From positions 1 through 64,000 of the forward strand of contig NZ_JAOXHL010000003.1 in NCBI RefSeq assembly GCF_025780085.1: a DNA stretch of 64,000 bases, written 5' to 3'. Numbering within the stretch: position 1 is the stretch's first letter; each line of letters opens with the position of its first letter. This DNA is from Ureaplasma miroungigenitalium. Its GTDB lineage: Bacteria > Bacillota_I > Bacilli_A > Mycoplasmatales > Mycoplasmoidaceae. Below are positions 57,401 through 64,000 of this stretch, piece by piece. Below the pieces are notes generated by a model. That model was given only the letters and a program-made list of their open reading frames with translations. It made no database searches and was not told the origin of the DNA. Both the position numbers and the translations under genes were made by a program.

Positions 57401-57746
57401 ATCTACTAATCAAAATATTAATTTCCCAAGCAACGGTGTACAAATTCAAAGATATGATACACACCGAAATGAAACAATTATGCCAAACTCTATGGTAAAT
57501 TCAAGTATTTGAATGGATAATGCTAAAAACGAAATGCTAAAAGCATACGAAAAATTATATTTAGCATATATGGATCTACTACAAAATAGCAACCAAAACA
57601 ATCCATATGTTTTAGTCAATAAAAATATTCTTGGACGATCATCACGAAAAGTGAATTTTCATAAAGAAATTGACAAAACTAAACTACAACAATATGAACA
57701 CGATCCAAAAATCAATTCTCAAAGTGGTTTTGTTTATTTCAAATAA
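51462..57746 (+). CDS. Giant surface-anchored coiled-coil protein with FIVAR-like repeats
   Basis: A 2094-residue protein. Residues 1-35 are a basic start and one hydrophobic helix (about 11-31) with no lipobox Cys, so it is probably held by an uncleaved signal anchor. Residues about 45-1370 are Asn, Lys, Ala and Thr-rich helical modules (patterns like ALNNAIKQAETMKNELP, LDNANTANANTKAGL) resembling FIVAR/GA-type modules of Gram-positive adhesins. Two modules are nearly identical: about 349-571 and 587-809. The last about 700 residues are less repetitive, with Tyr-rich segments. Standard code would break it at TGA codons at 55542, 55797 and others. It stands alone between a promoter and a terminator. 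Adhesion or immune evasion is inference. Confidence 0.85.
52507..53175 (+). repeat. Tandem repeat copy 1 in the giant surface protein
   Basis: About 669 bp, repeated 714 bp downstream with only scattered differences (for example ACACCAGAA against TCATTAGAA, and GATCAAAAA against TATCAAAAA). It encodes about 223 residues. The period of 714 bp is 238 codons, so the frame is kept. Confidence 0.92.
53221..53889 (+). repeat. Tandem repeat copy 2 in the giant surface protein
   Basis: Second copy of the 714-bp period unit. The match fades after ATTGAAACATTCAAAGC at its end, where copy 1 continues with ACACCAATTTC and copy 2 with ACACATCC. Confidence 0.92.
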
Positions 57747-57751
57747 TAAAA

Positions 57752-57780
57752 ATAAAAAGGACATTCACCGTCCTTTTTTT
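57752..57780 (+). terminator. Intrinsic terminator after the giant surface protein
   Basis: AAAAAGGAC (57754-57762) pairs with GTCCTTTTT (57770-57778), 7-nt loop, extra T residues. The convergent dinB ends at 57785, so it may serve both. Confidence 0.9.
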
Positions 57781-57784
57781 ATTT

Positions 57785-58858
57785 TTAAAATAATAGGGTT
57801 TGCTGTTCAACTTCGTTAGTTTTTTGGATATCTGAGAAGCTGACACCAATTAAGCGAATATTTTCATCATTTCAGATTTTATTAAAAAGTTTGTTGAAGT
57901 AATACAACAGGATTTCTCATTCATTTGTATAATAAGGAATTTGAACTTGATGACTGCGTTGTTCGAATTGGGCATTTTTAATATAAACTGAAATTCTTTT
58001 GATCACCGATTGAGAATGAGTAATATCTTCGTATAAAATTTCTAAAAGACGTAGAGCTGTTTTTTTAATAAATCGTTCTTGATCAGTGGGAGCAAAAGAA
58101 ATACTTTTAGAAATTGAATGCTCAGATGTTAAAACAGTATTCATCTTGACTTTAGTTTGCCCAGCTAAATTACTAACTAAACCAAAATAAGCACTACCTA
58201 GGATTAAATGGACCTTAGTTTGGTTTTCGGGGTTTAATAAATCAGCACATGTATGAATGTTATGTGCGTATAAAATCTTGGTTGTTTTTTGACCAATATA
58301 AGGTACTTGTGCAACGTCTAAAGGATTGATTGTTTGTTCGATGCAACTTGTATCCATGAGTATAGTAATGCCATTAGGTTTGTTCAGATCGGTCGCTATT
58401 TTAGCTAACAAATAATTTATAGAACAACCAATAGATACTTGCAACCCTAATGTTTGGTAAATCCGTTTTTGAATATCTAAAGCAAGAAAAGCTGGATTAT
58501 TATGATAATCACCAACTATGTCAGTTACGTTCATAAACAATTCATCAATGGAAGCGATATGTACCTTAGAGGTATAAGTATAAGCAATTTGATAAAAGCG
58601 TTTTGATAAGTCATCGTACAGATCAAAATCAGGTGGGAGCACTAAGAGATCAGGATAAGCTTTTAAACCTTCACTAAGACGCATTGCAGCGTGAATTTTG
58701 TATTTACGAGCTGCATAATTAGCTGTGGAAATAATTTGATGATTACTTTTAATATTACAAACAACTGTAGGGTGGTCAGGATTTTTATGAGCAGTCATTA
58801 ATGAGGCTTGTGCAAAGAATGCATCTATATCAATGTGTAAAATAACAGATTTAGACAT
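57785..58858 (-). CDS. dinB: Y-family DNA polymerase IV
   Basis: A 357-residue translesion polymerase. Catalytic residues Asp10 (HIDIDAFFA) and Asp105-Glu106 (SIDEL), the AARKY finger motif (49-53), and the helix-hairpin-helix region (VPYIGQKTTKIL, about 201-212) are present; the LAKIATDLNKPNG segment (about 162-174) matches the family. Standard code would stop at the TGA after YYTNE; reading through gives another 40 residues ending EQQTLLF, possibly a weak beta-clamp-binding peptide. Overlaps tlyA by 8 nt. Confidence 0.93.
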
Positions 58859-59579
58859 ACGTGAAATAAATCATGTATTCCTGATTTTGTTTTTTAGCAT
58901 CAAAAATATCAACAGGAATATGGGTTTGATATTTAAAACCATATTGTTGTGCCAAGCTTTTAATCTTTTCAATAATTTTTGTATGCCATTGTGGGTCTTT
59001 TAATACGCCCTTGCAAGCACGCATAATTTGTGGTGTAGCTTCAAATTGAGGTTTTATTAACCAGATTAAATCTAAACCTTTATGGCATAAATGTTTAATG
59101 GCAGCAAAAGCAAAGGACAAGGAAATAAAAGATAAGTCGGCCACAATGGTATCTACTTCGTGACCAATGGGTTGGTTTTTCAAATCTTTAATGTTTGTTT
59201 TGTCATAAACAACGACGCGAGGATCGTTTTTAATTAGTGGGTCTAAAATACCCTCAGCAACATCTACGCAATAAACCTTAGCTGCTTGCATACGTAAACA
59301 CACATCACTGAATCCACCAGTCGAAGCACCAAGATCTAAAACAATCTTGTTTTTAAAATCATAATTAATAGCTTGTTGTATTTTCAAAAGTTTATAAGCA
59401 CCTTTAGAAACATATGTTTCTTGGGCACGGCAAATGACAAAATCATTAGCTTGAATTTGGTAAGCTGGTTTGTAAATATTTTGATCATTTACAAAAATAA
59501 AACCCCGCTTTATTAAATCCACAGCTTGAGATCTTGTCTTAGCTAAGTTATGAGCAACTAAATATAAATCTAAACGCAT
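58851..59579 (-). CDS. tlyA: TlyA-family rRNA 2'-O-methyltransferase
   Basis: A 242-residue protein. Residues 1-60 are an S4 RNA-binding domain (RLDLYLVAHNLAKTRSQAVDLI). An FtsJ-like methyltransferase follows: KGAYKLLKI (about 72-80) with the first catalytic Lys, SAM motif LDLGASTGGFSD (about 96-107), and WLIKPQFE (about 174-181) with the later Lys. In other bacteria TlyA methylates 16S/23S rRNA and was once called a hemolysin; lysis activity should not be assumed. Confidence 0.92.
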   Translation of the reverse strand: MRLDLYLVAHNLAKTRSQAVDLIKRGFIFVNDQNIYKPAYQIQANDFVICRAQETYVSKGAYKLLKIQQAINYDFKNKIVLDLGASTGGFSDVCLRMQAAKVYCVDVAEGILDPLIKNDPRVVVYDKTNIKDLKNQPIGHEVDTIVADLSFISLSFAFAAIKHLCHKGLDLIWLIKPQFEATPQIMRACKGVLKDPQWHTKIIEKIKSLAQQYGFKYQTHIPVDIFDAKKQNQEYMIYFTYV

Positions 59580-59611
59580 ATAAGTAATATTATATAAAAA
59601 ATATAACGAAC

Positions 59612-60148
59612 TTATTGGATGATTGATTTTTGAAAGGCTTCTAGTTGATTATAAGCTGTTCGATAAGTTTGGTAATTATTTTGTTTTGAAACCAAATCTT
59701 TGATTTGTTCTAGTTTAGATAAAAATTTACCTTGATCATTTTTGGGCAACTTATTGATTTGTGCCTGTACATCAGTAAGCAATTGGTTAAAATCAGTTTT
59801 AATCTGGTGCAAATCTAATTTTTGAACCATCGGTACAGCAATTCCGACAGTGACACTAACTCCTAAAATAATAGAAAAACCATACAAAAGAAATTTGTGT
59901 GGTTTATAAGTGAAATATTTTTTTAATAGGATTTCAAAGTGGAAGGGATCTAAATAATCGGTGCCACTTTTTTCTAAAAGGTAGTTTTTTAAACGTCTAA
60001 TTATTTCGTTTTCTATAGCTTTTTTTCTTTGAAAAAAACGTATGGGAAAAAGACAAATAAAGAAGTATTTGCGTTGTAATCTCTTGAATCATTTGTCTTT
60101 AAAATTTTCTTTAAAAAATCGTGATATATATTGTGAATTATTCGTCAT
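59612..60148 (-). CDS. Small membrane protein next to the ABC ATPase
   Basis: A 178-residue protein, complete only when the TGA at 60089-60091 is Trp; the start is ATG at 60146-60148. A basic cytoplasmic N-terminal half (MTNNSQYISRFFKE, then KRLQRKYFF) precedes a membrane helix at about 88-107 (FLLYGFSIILGVSVTVGIAV), then a charged helical tail (about 108-178) with coiled-coil character. It overlaps the ABC ATPase stop by 11 nt, so they are co-translated. Family not recognised. It is too small for a FecCD permease, so its link with the ATPase is by position only. Confidence 0.78.
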
Positions 60149-61229
60149 CATGGACAGTTTTTAAATGTCGATCCTTATCATAATTTGCGGGTAGAGCAAA
60201 ATTCGTAATCAAGACTTTTTGGTATTCTTGTTCTTTATTGCGAACCATGATAGTATCAACACCAAAAATGTCGTGCAGTAGTTTTTCATCAATACAATTT
60301 AAAACATCTGCGTAACGAACTAAATTTCCATCCTTAATAATCATAACCTTATCTGCGTATTTAATACCGGTATTTATATCGTGGATAACTAAAACGATGG
60401 TTTTATTTAGTTTATGGTGCAATTTGTGAAGTAACTCAATAATTTCTAGTTGACTTCGAATATCTAGGTGGTTAGTAGGTTCATCTAAAACGATAGTATC
60501 AGTATCTTGAGCTAGTGATAAAGCTATTAAAGCTTTTTGTCTTTGCCCACCTGATAAATCATCTAATTCTTTGTGACGGAATTCAAAGATACCAACATTT
60601 TTTAGGGCTGTTTCAATAATTTCACGTTCACGTTTAGGGTTAGCATTCACACCTACTGCATTTGATCAAGGGTATCGACCCATCTTAACAAAGTCATAAA
60701 TAGTTGTGTTTTCTGGGAAAACACTTAATTGGGGTACATAAGCTAATTCTAATGCTAATTTCTTTGAATTATATGCTTTAATTTCTTTGTTTTTAATGTT
60801 TCATACAAGTGATTCGATAACTTCTTTACGGTCTTTTTTGAAAACGTTAATTAAACGTTCGCATTGTAGTTTAAATCATTGGAACATAGCAAATTCACGA
60901 CGAATTAACTTGTTGTTGAAAAGGATTTGTCCTGTACGTGGTACAAGGATTCGACATAATCCTTTAATAAGTGTAGATTTCCCTGACCCGTTAGGACCTA
61001 AAATAACAACGAAATCATTTTTCATAATTTGAGCTGACAGATTTCTAATAATCATTTTTGATCCATAACCTAAGGAAACATTTTTTAAATCAAATAATAC
61101 TTGATCACGATTGACGCGTTCTTTTTTTAATTTTTCTTGAAAAGTACGCACCTCTTCTAAATCAATAGTATTAGTTTCGGGGTCATATTGATCTTTTTCA
61201 AGATCTAATTTGGTTGTTTTTTTAGGCAT
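60138..61229 (-). CDS. FepC-like ABC transporter ATP-binding protein with insertion
   Basis: A 363-residue ATPase; FepC/FecE types have about 260. Walker A LGPNGSGKST near 83-92, Q-loop YVPQ, signature LSGGQRQ, Walker B IVLDEPTNHLD and an H-loop VIHD are intact, and the order and DEPTNHLDI spelling match metal-chelate importers. The N terminus carries about 45 extra charged residues. Between Walker A and the Q-loop sits about 45 extra residues (WFKLQCERLINVFKK onwards). Start ATG 61229 has AAAGGA upstream. No permease or binding protein is in the window. Its place beside the divergent urease operon makes nickel or iron plausible, but this is inference. Confidence 0.85.
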
Positions 61230-61514
61230 AAACAATCCTTTCAGATAAAAAATTGTGTTAATAATATATTAGTCACATATATTCTATATGATATACCGTT
61301 TTTTTTCTTTGATATAGCATTATATTTAGCAAAAAAACTTATATCATTATTTAAGCAAAAAAATCATTTTTTATCTCTTATAACACAAAAATTATTTTTT
61401 TGCACCAGTTTAGCAAGTTTTTTGTAAAAATATTGTTAAAAAAGATTTACAAGCGCGTAAAAGTTGTACAATAAAATTGCAAATTACTTTATCTATTAAA
61501 AATGAGGTAAAAAT
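61230..61514 (+). promoter_or_regulatory. Divergent control region upstream of urease
   Basis: 285 bp, very AT-rich, no gene seen. TTTACA (61445-61450) and TACAAT (61466-61471, spacer 15) form a possible ureA promoter about 45 bp before ATG 61515. GAGGTAAA (61504-61511) is the ribosome site. GCAAAAAAA occurs at 61329-61337 and 61355-61363, and its inverse TTTTTTTGC at 61395-61403. Confidence 0.5.
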
Positions 61515-61820
61515 ATGAACTTATCATTAAGAGAAATCCAAAAACTTATGATTACTGTAGCAGCTGATGTTGCTCGTCGTCGTTTAGAACGTGGATTAAA
61601 ATTAAATTATTCAGAAGCTGTAGCTTTAATTACGGATCACGTAGTTGAAGGTGCACGTGATGGTGCTCTTGTATCTGACTTGATGCAATCAGCTCGTGAA
61701 GTGTTACGAATCGACCAAGTTATGGAAGGTGTTGACTCAATGGTATCAATTATCCAAGTTGAAGCAACATTCCCAGATGGAACAAAACTTGTATCAGTAC
61801 ACGACCCAATTTATAAATAA
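61515..61820 (+). CDS. ureA: Urease subunit gamma
   Basis: A 101-residue urease gamma subunit. [38 protein letters not shown] at the N-terminal half and the VEGARDG segment (about 50-56) are the family's landmarks. It forms the trimer with UreB and UreC. AATGAGGT precedes the ATG. Ureaplasmas depend on urease for ATP generation, so high expression is expected, and the codon choice looks more GC-rich than neighbours (impression, not counted). Confidence 0.98.
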   Translation: MNLSLREIQKLMITVAADVARRRLERGLKLNYSEAVALITDHVVEGARDGALVSDLMQSAREVLRIDQVMEGVDSMVSIIQVEATFPDGTKLVSVHDPIYK

Positions 61821-61850
61821 TATAAATTATTAGAAAAGGAGATATAGATT

Positions 61851-62225
61851 ATGTCTGGAGGATCAAACCAATACACACCTGGAAAATTAATTCCTGGTGC
61901 TATTAAATTCGCTGAAGGCGACATCGTTGTTAACGAAGGACGCCCAGCATACAAGATCACTGTTAAAAATACAGGGGATCGACCTATTCAAGTAGGATCA
62001 CACTTCCACTTGTACGAAACAAATACTGCATTAATTTTCTATGATGAAAATGGAAATGAAGACAAAGAACGTAAAGTTGTTTACGGACGCCGTTTAGATA
62101 TTTCATCTGGTACTGCAATTCGTTTCGAACCAGGGGATAAAAAAGAAGTTTCTGTCATTGACTTCCAAGGTACACGTGAAATGTACGGAGTTAATGGATT
62201 AGTTAACGGAAAATTAGATAAATAA
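61851..62225 (+). CDS. ureB: Urease subunit beta
   Basis: A 124-residue beta subunit. PGKLIPGAIKFAEGDIVVNEGRPA (about 10-33), TGDRPIQVGSHFHLYETN (about 41-58) with the family's His cluster, and GTAIRFEPGDKKEVSVIDF (about 85-103) are typical. AAAAGGAGATATA is the ribosome site. The 30-nt gap after ureA contains nothing else. Confidence 0.98.
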   Translation: MSGGSNQYTPGKLIPGAIKFAEGDIVVNEGRPAYKITVKNTGDRPIQVGSHFHLYETNTALIFYDENGNEDKERKVVYGRRLDISSGTAIRFEPGDKKEVSVIDFQGTREMYGVNGLVNGKLDK

Positions 62226-62245
62226 GAGATTAGGAGAGTCTATTT

Positions 62246-64000
62246 ATGTTTAAAATTTCAAGAAAAAACTATTCTGATCTATTCGGAATCACAACTGGTG
62301 ATAGTGTCCGTTTAGGTGATACTAACTTATTCATCAAAGTTGAAAAAGACTACACTACATACGGAGAAGAATCTGTATTTGGTGGTGGTAAAACATTACG
62401 TGAAGGTATGGGTATGAACGCTCAATTTACTCGTGATCACTCATACGTAAACGAAAAAACTGGTAAAAAAGTTGAAGTTATGGACTTAGTTATTACTAAC
62501 GCTTTAATTCTTGACTATACTGGTATTTATAAAGCTGACATCGGTATTCGTGATGGATTAATTGCCGCTATTGGTAAATCAGGTAACCCACACTTAACAT
62601 CTGATGTTGACATGGTAGTAGGTATCGCAACTGAAGCTTGTTCAGGAGAAGGTAAAATCTTCACTGCCGGTGGATTAGATACTCACGTTCACTTCCTAGA
62701 ACCTGAAATTGCTGAAGTAGCACTTGATGGTGGTATTACTACAATTATCGCTGGTGGTACTGGTATGAACGATGGTTCAAAAGCTACTACTGTAACACCT
62801 GGTAAATGATGACTTAAAACTCAATTACAAGGTGCTGACGGATTACCTATTAACGTTGGTTTCTTAGGTAAAGGACAAGGTTTAACAGACCCAATTTTAG
62901 AACAAGTTGCTGCTGGTGCTTGTGGTCTTAAGATCCACGAAGACTGAGGTGCAACAGGAAACGCTATTGACGCTTCATTAACTGTAGCTGACAAAACTGA
63001 CGTTGCAGTATCAATCCATACAGATACACTTAACGAAAGTGGTTTCGTTGAACATACAATCGCTGCTATGAAAGGTCGTGTAATCCACGCTTACCATACA
63101 GAAGGTGCTGGTGGGGGACATGCTCCCGATATTCTAGAATCAGTTAAATACTCATTCTGTTTACCATCATCAACAAACCCAACTCTTCCATATACTGTAA
63201 ATACAATTGCAGAACACTTAGACATGTTAATGGTATGTCACCACTTAAACCCTAAAGTTCCTGAAGACGTTGCATTTGCTGATTCACGTATTCGTGCACA
63301 AACTATTGCTGCAGAAGACTTACTTCACGATATGGGTGCTATTTCAATGACTTCATCAGATACTCTTGCTATGGGACGTATCGGGGAAGTTGCAACTAGA
63401 ACATTCCAAATTGCTGACAAAATGAAAGCTCAATTCGGTTTATTAAAAGGAGATAGCGAATTCTCTGACAACAACCGTGTTAAACGTTACATTTCTAAAT
63501 TCACAATTAACCCAGCTATCGCTCATGGTATTGCTGACTACGTTGGATCAATTGAAGTTGGTAAATTAGCTGATATCGTTGCTTGAGAACCTAAATTCTT
63601 TGCTGCTAAACCCTTCTTTGTAACAAAAATGGGAAACATCGTTCGTTGTTTAGTAGGGGATCCAAACGCTTCTATTCCAACATGTGAACCAGTTCTAATG
63701 CGTAACCAATTCGCTGCAATCGGTACTGCTTTAAACAGATGTTCAGTTTCATTCGTTTCTAAATTATCATTAGACAAGAAACCATCAGTTAAAGAAGAAT
63801 ACGGATTGACTAAAGACTGCTTACCAGTACGTAACTGCCGTAACATTTCAAAAGCTTCAATGAAATTCAATGATGCAACTCCTAACTTAGAAGTTGATGC
63901 TCAAACATTCGAAGCAACTGTTGACTTGGCTGACTTAGAAAACTGATTAGAAAAACCAGCTGCTGAACTTGCTAAAACATTACGTCAAACTGAAAATGGT
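62246..64000 (+). CDS. ureC: Urease subunit alpha (cut by window end)
   Basis: The catalytic subunit, with 585 codons present and no stop before the window ends; close to the full length of about 600. Nickel-binding histidines are in DTHVHF (about 149-154), the carbamylated Lys in GLKIHEDWG (about 229-237), further His ligands in SIHTDTLNE and [14 protein letters not shown], the mobile-flap Cys in VCHH, and [12 protein letters not shown] with the Asp ligand. GAGATTAGGAG precedes the ATG. TGA codons at 62807 to 63944 are Trp. The accessory genes ureEFGD would be expected beyond the right edge. Confidence 0.98.

Noticed and set aside
57274-57498. Separate small gene in the 3' part of the giant gene
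   Set aside because: Out-of-frame shadow of the large frame, without ribosome site.

Overview
The window looks like a chromosome segment of a Ureaplasma species (Mollicutes). Almost every long gene is intact only if TGA is read as tryptophan, the DNA is AT-rich, there are no cell-wall genes, and lipoprotein and F-ATPase features are mycoplasmal. The right edge carries a urease operon (ureA-ureB-ureC) of Ureaplasma subunit sizes. Ureaplasmas make ATP by hydrolysing urea and driving an F1Fo synthase with the resulting ion gradient, so the two hallmark operons, F1Fo (6.4-15.3 kb) and urease (61.5 kb to the end), are both present. I cannot assign the species from sequence alone.

Layout. 0-1 kb: 5S rRNA, terminator, a divergent dihydrofolate reductase, and a convergent small unknown gene. 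1.2-6.2 kb: phosphate-type ABC transporter operon (lipoprotein-pstC-pstA-pstB-phoU). 6.4-15.3 kb: F1Fo ATP synthase operon with unusual additions: a free-standing second copy of the delta C-terminal domain, an alpha subunit of about 744 residues ending in an ASCH/PUA-like domain, and an unrecognised two-helix membrane protein between atpA and atpG. 15.4-19.6 kb: a giant SF1 helicase with a nuclease-like tail behind a perfect 24-bp palindrome. 19.7-20.3 kb: a frameshifted membrane-protein gene. 20.5-24.3 kb: hprK-lgt-trxB-whiA, a Firmicute-type neighbourhood. 24.6-26.4 kb (minus): psuG/psuK pseudouridine breakdown. 26.6-30.3 kb: nrdF-nrdI-nrdE, where NrdF has the V/P/K substitutions of the metal-free class Ie enzymes. 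30.4-36.1 kb: unknown membrane protein, potassium-channel-like protein, ligA and an ECF S-like protein. 36.1-42.5 kb: deoC, MATE exporter, DEAD-box helicase, then a PHP hydrolase and an SMC-like ATPase that together look like a split TrlF protein, plus a 99-residue partner. 42.5-48.3 kb (minus): metG, rarA, rsmI, rnmV, prs and a YtpR-like gene. 48.5-51.3 kb: degV, a type-2 ferredoxin-NADP reductase, rplM and rpsI. 51.5-57.7 kb: a 2094-residue surface protein with a recent 714-bp tandem duplication. 57.8-61.2 kb (minus): dinB, tlyA, a small membrane protein and a FepC-like ABC ATPase. 61.5 kb onward: urease.

The most interesting signals are the remodelled ATP synthase operon, the split TrlF-like PHP/ATPase module, and the helicase-nuclease gene with its palindromic upstream site. 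Positions were read by eye and promoter calls rest on -10 similarity only. All family assignments come from motif recognition, without database searches.
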